Notes: generated from the letters alone by a model not told the origin. A stretch of DNA of 64,000 nucleotides from Streptomyces sp. NBC_00878 (GCF_026341515.1 NZ_JAPEOK010000001.1:2542001-2606000), one strand, 5' to 3'. Positions 46,906-56,631 are shown, counted from the stretch's first letter. Made by a program: numbers and translations.

Positions 46906-47642
46906 ATGGGAATTGGCGTTATCGGCACTGGCGCGATCGGGAAGACGCCGGCGCGCACGTTCAGCGCGGGCGGCCGCGACGTACAGGTGGCGAACTCCCG
47001 AGGTCCGGAAACCATCGATGCTGAGGTGCTGGAGTTCGGGGCGCAAGCGGTACGGGCAGCCGACGCGGTGCAGGCAAGGACGTGGTGATCCTGTCTGTTC
47101 CCTTCGGGCGAATCCCGACGATGGCGGGACTCTTCGCCTCCGTGCCCGGTGAGACCGGGGTCATCGACACTTCCGACTACTACCCCCAACTGAGCGGCCC
47201 CATCGAGGCGGTGGAGGGCGGCCAGGTGGAGAGCCTGTGGGTGGCCCAGCAGCTGGGGCGGCCCGTGGTGAAGGCATGGAACGCCGTCCTGGCCGACACC
47301 TTGCAGACCAAGGGCCTACCGGCGGGCGCCCCGGACCGCATCGCGCTCCCGGTGGCCGCCGACATTGACGAGGCCCGGCGCGTGGCCATGGGCCTGGTGG
47401 ACGAGAGCGGCTTCGCCCCCACCTCGACGCCGGCACCTTGGCCGACTCCTGGCGTCAGCAGCCGATGGCACCCGCCTACTGCACCGAGCTGAGCCTTGAG
47501 GACCTGGGGCCGGCCCTTCAGGCAGCCGACCGGGCCTTGGGCCCCGCGCAACCGTGATCGCCAGATGGAGCGTTTCGCCGCCCTCACCGCCACGCCCACG
47601 CTTCAGGAGGTCGTCGAACTCAACCGCTCCCTCCACCGCTGA
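46906..47642 (+). pseudogene. NADPH:F420-reductase-like oxidoreductase with three frameshifts
   Basis: The start MGIGVIGTGAIGKTPARTFS is a Rossmann motif. The protein then continues across frames: KDVVILSVPFGRIPTMAGLF after a shift near 47067, AGTLADSWRQQPMAPAYCTE after one near 47425, and RDRQMERFAALTATPTLQEV after one near 47552, ending at TGA 47640. Joined, it would be about 245 residues of the F420-dependent NADP reductase-like family. Three independent lesions mean it is long dead unless sequencing errors intrude. Confidence 0.8.
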
Positions 47643-47727
47643 CACACCCGGCACTGCCGCCACATCCTGCTCCCCCTGTGAGCGAGTCGCGCTCACGGGA
47701 ACCGAACACACCTTCAGAGGAATCGCC

Positions 47728-48435
47728 TTGCCCACCACAGCCATACCCTTCACCGACCTCGCCCGGTCCCGGCGCTCCGTGCGGAGGTTCCTGCCTGCTC
47801 CGGTGTCCCCTGCGGACATCCGCGGTGTGCTGGAAGACGCGCAAAGCGCCCCATCGAACTGCAACACCCAGCCGTGGACGGTGCACGTCGTCTCCGGTGC
47901 GGCCCGGGACGCCCTGAGCAAGGAACTGCTCCAGGCCGATGAGGAGGGGCGGTCCTCCTACGACTTCACCTTCGACTACGCCGACTTCGGCGAGGGCACC
48001 TACCTGGACCGAGCGCACGACCAAGCCGCGACCCTCTACCAGGCCATGGGCATACCACGCTCGGACCGGACGGCGAGGAAGGCCGCGGCCCGGGAGAACC
48101 TGAACTTCTACGGCGCACCTCACGTCGCCTTTCTCTTCATGCCAGCCTTCGGCGACGGGGTGCGGGCCGCCGGGGACATCGGCATGTACGCCCAGAACTT
48201 CCTGCTCTCGCTGACAGCCCGTGGCCACGACGGCATCCCGCAGACCATGCTCGGGTTCTACGCCGACACCATCCGCGAGGCCCTGGGGGTCCCCCAAGAC
48301 CTCAAGCTGCTGTTCGGCATCTCCTTCGGCACCGCCGACCAGGCCGCACCTGCCAACAGCTTCCGCATGGGACGGGTTCCGCTGAAGCAGAGCGTCGTCC
48401 TGCACGAAACCCCAGGAGTCCTCGACGAGCAATAA
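47728..48435 (+). CDS. Nitroreductase family protein
   Basis: 235 residues from TTG 47728 (ribosome site AGAGGAA). FMN-binding fold: ARSRRSVRRFLPAPVSPADI with the paired Arg at the phosphate site, SAPSNCNTQPWTVHVV, and a C-terminal GISFGTADQAAPANSFRMGR. Likely a cytosolic NAD(P)H-dependent flavin reductase acting on nitro compounds or quinones. Probably in the TetR-controlled unit. The 230 bp after it holds no gene I can support. Confidence 0.88.
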   Translation: MPTTAIPFTDLARSRRSVRRFLPAPVSPADIRGVLEDAQSAPSNCNTQPWTVHVVSGAARDALSKELLQADEEGRSSYDFTFDYADFGEGTYLDRAHDQAATLYQAMGIPRSDRTARKAAARENLNFYGAPHVAFLFMPAFGDGVRAAGDIGMYAQNFLLSLTARGHDGIPQTMLGFYADTIREALGVPQDLKLLFGISFGTADQAAPANSFRMGRVPLKQSVVLHETPGVLDEQ

Positions 48436-48669
48436 CTGCTCTCTGCCGACGGTAAGCGGGGTCACCTCCGAATCCCTGCGGCAGAAGCGCACTCCATCGT
48501 CCCGCCCCAAGCCCCTGGGTGACGTCAAAGCAAACCCATATCGCGAAACCCGTCAGGCGGTGACTCACACAGTCACCTCGAAACGACTCCCGCACTGAGA
48601 TACAAAGTCAACTCCGCCATGGGGCGGTTCGACATGGTACGGACCCGATCAAGCATTTGGCCGTAGCCA

Positions 48670-48950
48670 TCACGGAAGCGCGGTCACCACGAATGGGACA
48701 ACCCATGGCTCGCTCGACGCCATGATCTGTTCGAGGTGGCGCTGGCGGACCCGGCCATCAATGTGCCGGGCATACAGGCAATGCAAGATCGCCTGCTGAG
48801 TTCTGGTCAGTGACCGTTGCCAGTCGGGCTCCGGCTCCTCGTTGAAGATCCGCGAGGGGATGGCAACGGTCTCTCCCTGCACCTCAACCTCGAAGGGCTG
48901 CACCGGCGTGAGCCTGGCGTCCGGCATGACCGCCAGGACGCTCTGCACGT
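48670..48950 (-). pseudogene. Conserved hypothetical protein remnant
   Basis: The reverse frame reads RLTPVQPFEVEVQGETVAIP, then FNEEPEPDWQRSLTRTQQAI, HCLYARHIDGRVRQRHLEQI and SEPWVVPFVV before a stop. I recall this as a conserved Streptomyces hypothetical protein, but its continuation is missing at the C-terminus, and an IS5 transposase occupies the N-terminal side. Confidence 0.55.
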
Positions 48951-49530
48951 CACCGGCAAGAGTAGGGGGCGAGCCCCTCGCTCCTCCTCCACCGTGTGCC
49001 GGGTCATCCAACGGCTGGGGCCGCTGCTCGCGATCGAGCCCGCCTCCCGCCCGGCCGATGCCCCAGAACGCATGTGGATCGTGGACGGCACGCTGATCCC
49101 GCTCCGCGACCGGACGGTGGCCGCATCCAGCCGCAATTACCGGTTCTCGGCGAACGTGCAGGTCATCGTGGACGCGGACACGCGGCCGGTGATCGCGGCA
49201 GCGCGTCCGGTGCCAGGCACCACGGCGGACGCTCACGCCTGGCGCGCGTCCGGGCTGAGCCGACACTGTGAGGGCGTGACGGTGCTCGGCGACGGCGCCT
49301 ACCTCAACTGCGGCATGGCAGTGCCGCACCGAAAACGCCCGGGACGGGGTCTGCTTCCGGGCGAGGAGGACGACAATGCCGCCCACCGCAAGGTCCGCGC
49401 CCGCGTGGAACATGTCATCGGCCGCCTGAAGACCTACAAGATCCTCCGCGACTGCCGGCAGCGCGGCGACGGCCTCCACCACGCCGTCCAGGCCGTCGCC
49501 CACATGCACAACCTCGCCCGCGCAACATGA
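48949..49530 (+). pseudogene. IS5-family transposase, C-terminal part
   Basis: It retains STVCRVIQRLGPLLAIEPAS, ERMWIVDGTLIPLRDRTVAA (first Asp), VTVLGDGAYLNCG (second Asp) and RARVEHVIGRLKTYKILRDC (catalytic Glu). The N-terminal DNA-binding third is absent. The catalytic triad is complete but without the HTH it is probably not functional. Confidence 0.75.
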
Positions 49531-49700
49531 ACGGACAACCCGCTTCCAGGCCCTGGCCTGCCCGAACACGGCCTTGTACAACACCCTTTAGTTGAAAGGC
49601 ATGGTCTTCGGTTGGTCAACAGGACCGGCAGGTCCGTTCCGCGGAGAGCCCCGGAGTGCTTACGCGGATGCTGACACGAAAAGTTGAGTGAGTGTGCTGG

Positions 49701-50972
49701 TCAGGCCGTTGCTGCGATGGGCTCGAAGCGGACGGTGAGGCCGAGGCGGTTGGCTTCCTTGGTCATGCGGCGCATGGCGCGTTCGGGGTCGCGGCGGGTG
49801 AAGTAGTCGGCGCCGAGGTCCTGGTAGCGGGTCTTGTGGCGGAGGATGTGCCAGATCGCGACGGCGAGTTTGCGCATCACCGCGACCAGGGCCCGCTGCC
49901 GTCCGCGGCGGGCGGCGATGCGCCGGTAGTAGGCGCTGAGGTAGCAGTCTTTGTTCCGGGTCACCGACATCGCGGCGATGCCCAGCAGCCGTTTCAGGTT
50001 GCTGTTGCCGTTGCGGGTACGGGCGGACTTGGTGACGCCGGCGGATTCGTTCATACCCGGGCAGACCCCGATCCAGGAGGCGAGATGGCCGGCGGTCGCG
50101 AACTGGGCCATGTCCCCACCGGTCTCAGCGATGATGATCTCAGCCGCCGCGGGGCCGATGCCGGGGATGGTGTCCAGGTTCTCGACGTCCTTGTTGTGCT
50201 CCAGACGGGTCAGCAGCGCGGTGATCCGCTGGTCCAGCTGGCCGGCCGTGGCAGCGAGGTGGTCGATCTCGTCGAGGTAATGCCGGCACATGAACGCGTG
50301 GTGCTCGGTGAACGTGCCGTCCAGTGCCTCAACCAGGGCCGGGATCTTACTGCGGGCCCGCCGGATGGCCAGGTCGGCCAGCGCCCGGGGGTCACGCTCG
50401 CCGTCGATCAGCGCGTTGATGATGGCGCGTCCGCCGGCCCCGGTGATGTCGCTGAGCACCGAGGACAGCTTCATCCCGGTGTCCTCGAGTTCCTTCTCCA
50501 GCCGCTGGGCCTCCTGCCCGCGTGCCGTGATCAGCTGCGTGCGGCGGCGGGTCAGATCCCGCAGTTCGCGGATCTCCCGCTCGGGCACGAAGGAACCCAT
50601 CACCATCCCCGAGGCGCCCGCCCGGGCCAGGAACGCGGCGTCGCTGGGGTCGCTCTTGCGCCCCCGGATGCCCTTGAGACGGGCCGGGTTGACCAGCATC
50701 AGGTTCAGGTGCGGCTGCAAGGTGTAGTAGGTGTGGCGCCAGTAGTCCGAGGTCGCCTCGAGCACCACCACCTCGCCCCGGCGCTCGAGCAGCCAGGCCA
50801 GCAGCCGCCGGATCTCGGCCGGGGTGGTGGCGAACCGCTCGGTCTCCAGCGTCCAGGTCCCGGGCCGCTTCACGCACGGCGTGCGTACGCACGCCAGCAG
50901 GAACCGCTTGCCCAGATCCAGCCCCGCCGCCCGCAGATAGAGGACCTCGTCCTTCACATCCTGTCTGGCCAT
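49701..50972 (-). CDS. IS110-family transposase
   Basis: 423 residues from ATG 50972 (MARQDVKDEVLYLRAAGLDL). The N-terminal RuvC-like DEDD domain has GLDLGKRFLLACV, VLEATSDYW and SDPSDAAFLA. The C-terminal domain carries the IS110 serine region (LDTIPGIGPAAAEIIIAETG, ASWIGVCPGMNESAGVTKSA). IS110 elements lack inverted ends and use a bridge RNA from the flank, so borders are not called. Apparently intact. The 1-kb flanks to 49530 and 51250 hold no supported gene. Confidence 0.9.
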   Translation of the reverse strand: MARQDVKDEVLYLRAAGLDLGKRFLLACVRTPCVKRPGTWTLETERFATTPAEIRRLLAWLLERRGEVVVLEATSDYWRHTYYTLQPHLNLMLVNPARLKGIRGRKSDPSDAAFLARAGASGMVMGSFVPEREIRELRDLTRRRTQLITARGQEAQRLEKELEDTGMKLSSVLSDITGAGGRAIINALIDGERDPRALADLAIRRARSKIPALVEALDGTFTEHHAFMCRHYLDEIDHLAATAGQLDQRITALLTRLEHNKDVENLDTIPGIGPAAAEIIIAETGGDMAQFATAGHLASWIGVCPGMNESAGVTKSARTRNGNSNLKRLLGIAAMSVTRNKDCYLSAYYRRIAARRGRQRALVAVMRKLAVAIWHILRHKTRYQDLGADYFTRRDPERAMRRMTKEANRLGLTVRFEPIAATA

Positions 50973-51250
50973 CGCTGTGTCCCTCCCGCACGCGTGCCGA
51001 TCGAACGGGCGCCCGGAGGGATCCGGGAAGCCGCTGAGTCTGACACACGCGCTGCCGGTCACCGCGGTGGCCGTGGCGCAAACCGAAGTCCGCTGGCGGA
51101 TCCCCATCGCCATCCTGTTGGGCGAGCTGACCGGCATCACAGAATCTTCGGCTTACCGGGCGCCCGCCCCGATTTTCCCCTCACCGAGGAGGCCAGCGCA
51201 GCCGGCCTGGCGAACCTGTTGGCAAATCCGCGGGGCGAAGCAATTGTCGC

Positions 51251-51298
51251 GTGAGTCCCAGCGACACGCCGGGTTTACGGCGTGTCGCTGGGACTCAC
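51251..51298. repeat. Perfect 21-bp inverted repeat
   Basis: The arm GTGAGTCCCAGCGACACGCC (plus one G) at 51251-51271, loop GGTTTA, and its complement at 51278-51298. Long for a terminator; it lies between the IS110 gene and a host-gene remnant. Confidence 0.85.
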
Positions 51299-51469
51299 GG
51301 CCCACTTGCTGGAGGTCTGACGGGATTCGACAACAGCATCTGCTTACGCGCTTCGGGGCTTTGTGTGCGTGCCGGTGTTGTCGCCGCCCTGTTCCGCCGA
51401 GGCGTGCGCAGGGCGCCGTGAAGCAGGGCGTGTTGTTCCAAGCCGCAATTCCTTTGTGTCCCACGCTCC

Positions 51470-51700
51470 CTGCGGCGTCGAGGTCCCCGCGCCGGACATG
51501 GATGTCCACGAGGACAATGCGGCTCAGTGCCAGGGACCTTGTTCGTCCCGTCTCCCGAAGCGCCACCGCTCGCTCGGCCTGCGTCAACGCCTGACGTTGT
51601 TGCTCCAGGTCGCGCAGGATCAGCGCCGATTCACTGGCGAGGGCCGCAGCGTCAAAGGGACTCAGCCAGGGGTGCGCCGCATCTACCGAAGCGTCAGAAC
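51470..51700 (-). pseudogene. TPR-type regulator C-terminal remnant
   Basis: The reverse frame reads WLSPFDAAALASESALILRD, then LTQAERAVALRETGRTRSLA and IVLVDIHVRRGDLDAAGSVG. This matches the C-terminal TPR region of a common Streptomyces XRE/TPR regulator; the usual tail (LLSTSPTLGSVRVVxQL) is missing and the HTH half is absent. Confidence 0.6.
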
Positions 51701-53377
51701 GGCCGGCTCCCAAGCCCGGTCGACCACCCGCACCAGCCCCAGGTCGGTCAGCTTCACCTGCGGGGAGACCGGGAGAGTCATGGTCGAGATGGACATGAAC
51801 GCGTTCCGGTGCACCCAGCCCCAGCGGTGCAGGGCCTCGCGGATCGCGGCCGCGTCGTGGGCCACCTCGTCGGCGGGACGGTCGGACAGGACCCCGGCCA
51901 CCGGCAGCGGCAGGTGTACCGGCTCATCGCCCTCCGCGATCACGCAGATCCCCCCGTGTGACGCGATGACACGGTTGGCGGCCTCGCGTAGCGCCGCGGC
52001 CGTCGTGGCGGTCACCGTCAGGTTGTGGCTGTCGTGCGCGTACGTGGTGGCGACCGCACCGTCGGACAGCTCGAAACCGACCACGGGAGCCATCGTGCGC
52101 CGCCCGCTGCGGTGGTGGCGTTCGAACACCGCCAGTACCGCGGTACGGCCCTCCCACTGCACGACACCGTCCCGCACCGGAAGGACGACCTCGGCGGGCT
52201 CGGTGAACGTGTCCACCGGATTGACCCGCAGGGCCCGGAAGACGTGCTCGCCGTCCGGCAGGTCCACCGTCCAGGCACAGCCGTCCGCGTCCAGCGGGTC
52301 GAGGTGGACGGAGTCGGCGAAGGGGTTGCCGGACAGGTGTGCGGGGGCGCTCTCCGCGACCCGCTCGCCGCCGCAGACGACCATGACCGGCGTGAAGTCG
52401 GTCAGGTCGCGCAGCAGCACCAGATCCGCACGCCGTCCGGGGGCCACCACCCCGCGGTCGTCCAGGCCGAGGCGGCGGGCCGGGTGCAGGGTCAGCGCGC
52501 GGAGCGCCGTGAGCGGGTCCATGCCTGCGCCGACGGCAACCCGCGCGATGTGGTCGAGGTGGCCGCGCTCGACGATGGCGTCCGCCGCGAGGTCATCGGT
52601 GACCAGGCAGAAGTCCGGCTGCACCGGCAGCGCGGCAAGCCGGCTCACCAACTCCGGGGTGAGGCACTTCTCCTGGAGCATCAGCAGCATGCCGAGCCGG
52701 GCCTTCTCGACCGCGACCTCCGGGGAGTTCTTGGTGTGGTCGGAGTCGATGCCCGCCCACAGGTACTCGCCCAGGTCGTCGCCGGAGAGATTGGGGCAGT
52801 GCCCGTCCAGCCGTACGCCCTTGGCACGCGCCACGGCGACGATCTCGCGCATCCGGCGGCTGCCGTCGACCACGGCCCGGTAGTCCATCACCTCGCCGAG
52901 CGTGGTGACACCCTCCCAGTCCAGCATGTCGGCGATGTCGTCGGCGCCGAGCACCGCACCCGCCGTCTCGAAGCCCTCCAGGGCCGGTACGCACGAGGGC
53001 ACCGCCCAGTGCATGGACTGCCGGGCGCCGCGCCCCTGTTCGATCATCCAGGCCATGGCCTCGCGCCCGGCGACGTTGACGATCTCGTGCGGGTCGGCGA
53101 GGACCGTCGTGGTGCCGCGGGGCAGCGTGATCCGCGCGAACTCGCGCGGTGCGAGCAGCGAGCTCTCGATGTGCATGTGCGCGTCGACGTAACCGGGCGC
53201 CACCAAGAGGCCGTCGGCCTCGATGACTTGGCCGGCGTCGATCTGTGTGCCGGGGCGCAGCAGGGCGCGGATCAGGTCGCCGGTGATGGCGACATCGGCA
53301 GCGGTCTGTTCCCCGGTGTGTACGGAGACCACGCGGGCTCCGCGGATCAGCAGGTCACAGTGGCTGGGCGCAGGCAT
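51683..53377 (-). CDS. ade: Adenine deaminase
   Basis: 564 residues, amidohydrolase family, converting adenine to hypoxanthine and ammonia. Metal-binding YVDAHMHIESSLLAPREFA, ADPHEIVNVAG and LDGHCPNLSG; the C-terminal domain has TTYAHDSHNLTVTA and AFMSISTMTLPVSPQVKLT, both characteristic of Ade. ATG 53377 is used. Downstream of the nucleoside hydrolase on the same strand, after 134 bp of simple repeats, so it may be the last gene of the importer operon. Confidence 0.93.
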   Translation of the reverse strand: MPAPSHCDLLIRGARVVSVHTGEQTAADVAITGDLIRALLRPGTQIDAGQVIEADGLLVAPGYVDAHMHIESSLLAPREFARITLPRGTTTVLADPHEIVNVAGREAMAWMIEQGRGARQSMHWAVPSCVPALEGFETAGAVLGADDIADMLDWEGVTTLGEVMDYRAVVDGSRRMREIVAVARAKGVRLDGHCPNLSGDDLGEYLWAGIDSDHTKNSPEVAVEKARLGMLLMLQEKCLTPELVSRLAALPVQPDFCLVTDDLAADAIVERGHLDHIARVAVGAGMDPLTALRALTLHPARRLGLDDRGVVAPGRRADLVLLRDLTDFTPVMVVCGGERVAESAPAHLSGNPFADSVHLDPLDADGCAWTVDLPDGEHVFRALRVNPVDTFTEPAEVVLPVRDGVVQWEGRTAVLAVFERHHRSGRRTMAPVVGFELSDGAVATTYAHDSHNLTVTATTAAALREAANRVIASHGGICVIAEGDEPVHLPLPVAGVLSDRPADEVAHDAAAIREALHRWGWVHRNAFMSISTMTLPVSPQVKLTDLGLVRVVDRAWEPAVLTLR

Positions 53378-53390
53378 CGACGGTTCTCTC

Positions 53391-53420
53391 GTTCGGTCGT
53401 CAGCTTCGGTCGTCGGCTTC
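53391..53420. repeat. TTCGGTCGTC repeats between ade and the nucleoside hydrolase
   Basis: TTCGGTCGTC(A/G)GC repeats two and a half times in a 134-bp gap without a gene. Confidence 0.65.
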
Positions 53421-53511
53421 GGTGGTGAGCGCCGGTCGTCGGGTTCGCTGCGTCGGGTCGGCGGACGTGTCAGCGTCCGCGGATCGCGGCGGCGGAGGCC
53501 CGATGCCGGCC

Positions 53512-54561
53512 TCAGCGAATGGGCTCGTGGGCATCGGCGCCGTAGTGGCGCAGCAGGCGGGAGACGAGGAAGGCGCGGAAGGCGTCGGTGTCGACGCCGG
53601 TGGCCACCTTGGCGTTGTGCGGCTGCCCGGTGCGTCCGTGTACGTCGGCGATCAGCTTGCCGCGGGAGAACTCGCCGCCGCACTCCACCGTCACCCAGGC
53701 GTCGGTCCACTCGATCAGGTCGGCGCGTACCGTGGCGGCCACCGCCAGCGCGTCGTGGACCGCGCAGGCGGCGACGCCGTGGCGCTGCTCGTACCGGGTG
53801 GCGAGGTGGTCGAGCATCCGGCCCGCCGCACCGGTGGCGGGCGCGCCGTCGGCCAGCAGCTGTTCGATGTCGGCCCGGGTCGTCAGCGCCTTGCGGGTCA
53901 CGTCGAGCCCGACGATCCGCAGCGGCACCCCGGCCTCGGTCACGAACCGGGCGGCCTCGGGATCGGCGAAGAAGTTGAACTCGGCCGACGGCGTGACATT
54001 GCCCGGCGCGAAGGCCGCCCCGCCCATCAGCACGATCTCCTTGATCGACGAAGCGGCCTCCGGGTGGGCGTGCAGCAGCGCGGCGATGTTGGTGAGCGGT
54101 GCCGTGGCGATCACGGTGGTGGCCGCGGGCCCTCGGTCCCCCAGCTGGGCGGCCAGCCAGGCGACGGCGTGCGCCGGGTGCGGCGTACGCGCCGACGCGG
54201 GGAGGTGTACGCCGCCGAGCCCGCCCTCGCCGTGCACGGGTTCGTCCGGGATGCGGACGGCGCGGGCGATGGGCCCCGCATGCCCGCGCACCACGGGCAC
54301 CTGCGGGTCCACCCCGATCAGATCGCACAGTCGCAGCGCGTTGTCGACGACCTGCCCGATCCCGACGTTCCCGGCGACGGTGGTGATGCCGGTGACATCG
54401 AGCTCGGGCGATGCGAAGGCCAGCAGCAGCGCGACGGCGTCGTCGATACCGGGGTCGCAGTCGATGACGACCGGCTGCGCGACCGGCTGCTCAACAGGTT
54501 GCTCGACCAGCCGCGCGACCAGTGGCTCGACCGGTAGCTCGACCGGCTGCGGGTGTGTCAC
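53512..54561 (-). CDS. Nucleoside hydrolase (inosine/uridine-preferring family)
   Basis: 349 residues. The calcium-binding VVIDCDPGIDDAVALLLAF, and NVGIGQVVDNALRL, APLTNIAALL, LMGGAA and CAVHDALAVA are all present. It cleaves the N-glycosidic bond of ribonucleosides. GTG 54561 overlaps the stop of the binding-protein gene (GTGA), so it is coupled to the importer. The first 30 residues are a degenerate (VEQPV)n repeat from simple-sequence DNA, unlike family members; a start closer to QPVVIDCDPG is possible. Confidence 0.92.
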   Translation of the reverse strand: MTHPQPVELPVEPLVARLVEQPVEQPVAQPVVIDCDPGIDDAVALLLAFASPELDVTGITTVAGNVGIGQVVDNALRLCDLIGVDPQVPVVRGHAGPIARAVRIPDEPVHGEGGLGGVHLPASARTPHPAHAVAWLAAQLGDRGPAATTVIATAPLTNIAALLHAHPEAASSIKEIVLMGGAAFAPGNVTPSAEFNFFADPEAARFVTEAGVPLRIVGLDVTRKALTTRADIEQLLADGAPATGAAGRMLDHLATRYEQRHGVAACAVHDALAVAATVRADLIEWTDAWVTVECGGEFSRGKLIADVHGRTGQPHNAKVATGVDTDAFRAFLVSRLLRHYGADAHEPIR

Positions 54562-55604
54562 CCGGACACCTCGCGCTGGAAGCGGTCGACCCACTCGTCG
54601 TTGTTCTTCACGGCCAGTTCCAGGTCGGGGACGGTGAAGCCGGCCGCCGCGGGGTCGGTCGCCGCGTCGCCCACCACCTTGGTGATGTCCGAGGGAATCT
54701 TCGCGTCCTCGTTGACGGGCTTGTCGTGGAAGGTCGCCGCGGCCTTCTCCTGGACCTTCGCCGACAGCAGGTAGTTGATGAACTTCTCCGCGCCCTCCTT
54801 GTTGTGCGCGCCCTTCACCAGCTGCGCGGTGTTGGAGACCACGTACCGGCCCTTGTCGAGGGGCGCCCAGGCGATCGGCTTGCCCGCCTTGGCCGGGTCG
54901 ATGGCGAACAGGTCGAGCGCCGGGGCCATCTCCACCTCGCCGCGGTCGAGCAGGCTGATGAGTTCGGTGCTGCGGCTGAAGTACTTCAGTACGTTCGGGG
55001 AGTTGGCGGCGAGCTTCTTGAACGCCGTGTCGGTGTCCTCGGGGCCCGAGCCGTAGGTCGCCGCGGTGGCGTAGAGGAAGGGCACTCCGGCGCTGGTCGA
55101 GATGTCGGGGATGGCGATCTTGCCCTTGTGCTCGGCGTTCCAGAGGTCCTTGATGCCGGGCGCCTTGTCGAACTTGTCGGTGCGGTAGAGCATGCCGAGC
55201 AGCTGGTACGTGTACGCGGGTGCGTAGCCGTCCTTGTCCTTGGCGAAGTCGTGGATCTTGTCGAGGTTGGGGAGGGCCGACGGGTCGATCTTGTCGAACA
55301 GGCCCTGCTCACGGCCCCGTTGGGCGAACAGGTCGGAGAGCATGGCGACGTCGACCGTCGGGTTGCTGCGGTTGATCTTGAGCTTGGTGAGGCGCTCGGC
55401 GTTGTCGCCGCTCTCGACCTCGACGTCGATGCCGGTCTCCTTCTCGAACGGCTTGACGATGTTCTTCTCGAACAGGTCGGCGCCGAAGCCGAAGGTGGAG
55501 ACGGTCAGTTTCTTGGGGTCCTGTTCCCCCGCGGCCGATCCGGCGCAGCCGGCCAGCGGGAGGACCAGCGCGGTGGCGGCGGCAGTGGTGGCGAGTCGTC
55601 TCAT
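54558..55604 (-). CDS. ABC transporter substrate-binding lipoprotein (PotD-like)
   Basis: 348 residues. Signal and lipobox MRRLATTAAATALVLPLAGC. Mature domain: LTVSTFGFGADLFEKNIVKP, NPTVDVAMLSDLFAQRG, and YVVSNTAQLVKGAHNKEGAE. Class of polyamine/opine/phosphonate-type binding proteins. Ligand is unknown; the linked nucleoside hydrolase and adenine deaminase suggest a purine nucleoside or base. ATGA overlap with the upstream ATPase gene. Confidence 0.88.
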   Translation of the reverse strand: MRRLATTAAATALVLPLAGCAGSAAGEQDPKKLTVSTFGFGADLFEKNIVKPFEKETGIDVEVESGDNAERLTKLKINRSNPTVDVAMLSDLFAQRGREQGLFDKIDPSALPNLDKIHDFAKDKDGYAPAYTYQLLGMLYRTDKFDKAPGIKDLWNAEHKGKIAIPDISTSAGVPFLYATAATYGSGPEDTDTAFKKLAANSPNVLKYFSRSTELISLLDRGEVEMAPALDLFAIDPAKAGKPIAWAPLDKGRYVVSNTAQLVKGAHNKEGAEKFINYLLSAKVQEKAAATFHDKPVNEDAKIPSDITKVVGDAATDPAAAGFTVPDLELAVKNNDEWVDRFQREVSG

Positions 55605-56611
55605 GAGGTGGGCAGCTCCTGCTTCGTCCGGGGGAGGTCGATGGTGTGCGCGGCGGGGAGATGGAGGCGCACCTGCCGGCCGGTGTGCAGCTCGAAGTCG
55701 CTGCTGGTGGCCAGGACGGTGCGGCCCTCGGACACGGCGGTGACGACGCAGTCGGTGCCGCGGAACCGCACGGCGGTGAGCACGGCGTCGACCGTGGTAC
55801 CGCCGGAGGGTGTGGAGTTGGCGGATTCGGGGGTGAGCACCTCGACGTGCTCCGGCCGGATGGTGACCGTACGGCCGTCCGGCAGTTCGACGAAGTTCTC
55901 GTAGCCGAGGAATTCGGCGACGAAGCGGTTGGCGGGGGCGCGGAACACCTCGCGCGGGGCGCCCTGTTGGGCGACCGTGCCCTGATCGAGGATGACCATG
56001 TCGTCGGCGAGCTCCAGGGCCTCCTCCTGGTCGTGGGTGACCAGGATCGCGGTGAGCCCGGTCTCCTTCTGGATACGGGCGAGTTCCTGGCGCATCTGGA
56101 TGCGCAGCCGCGCGTCGAGGTTGGACAGGGGCTCGTCGAGGAGGAGTACCGAGGGGCGTACGGCGACGGCGCGGGCCAGTGCGATGCGCTGCTGTTGGCC
56201 GCCGGACAGCTGCTTGGGCTTGCGGCCGGAGAGGTGCGACAGGCCGACCAGCTCCAGCGCCTCGCCCGTGCGGGTGCGCAGTTCGCCGTCCGGGATGCCC
56301 CGCATCCTCAGTCCGAAGGCGACGTTCTTCTCCACGGTCATGTGCGGGAAGAGCGCGTACGACTGGAAGACCATGCCGATGTTGCGGCGCTCCGGGGGGA
56401 GCCTGGTGGCGTCCTCGCCCTCCAGCAGAATGCGGCCCGCGGTGGGCTCCAGGAACCCGGCGATCATGCGCAGGGTGGTGGTCTTGCCGCAGCCGCTGGG
56501 GCCGAGCAACGCGGTGAACTCCCCACGGCGCACGGTCAGATCGAGCTCCCGTACCGCTGGCGTGCCCGCGAACTCCCGGGAGACGGCGTCGAGTTGAACC
56601 ACCGGCGTCAT
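55601..56611 (-). CDS. ABC transporter ATP-binding protein (PotA-like)
   Basis: 336 residues. Walker A GPSGCGKTTT, Q-loop region MVFQSYALFPHMTVEKNV, signature LSGGQQQRIALARA, Walker B VLLLDEPLSNLDARLR, and H-loop LVTHDQEEAL. A C-terminal TOBE domain (about 240-330) is usual for this class. It energises the two permeases encoded upstream. Confidence 0.93.
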   Translation of the reverse strand: MTPVVQLDAVSREFAGTPAVRELDLTVRRGEFTALLGPSGCGKTTTLRMIAGFLEPTAGRILLEGEDATRLPPERRNIGMVFQSYALFPHMTVEKNVAFGLRMRGIPDGELRTRTGEALELVGLSHLSGRKPKQLSGGQQQRIALARAVAVRPSVLLLDEPLSNLDARLRIQMRQELARIQKETGLTAILVTHDQEEALELADDMVILDQGTVAQQGAPREVFRAPANRFVAEFLGYENFVELPDGRTVTIRPEHVEVLTPESANSTPSGGTTVDAVLTAVRFRGTDCVVTAVSEGRTVLATSSDFELHTGRQVRLHLPAAHTIDLPRTKQELPTS

Positions 56612-56631
56612 CGTCGTGCTCCTATCGCTTT

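Noticed and set aside
51001..51254. Possible C-terminal fragment DFPLTEEASAAGLANLLANP
   Set aside because: Looks protein-like but no family could be named and no start or context supports a gene.
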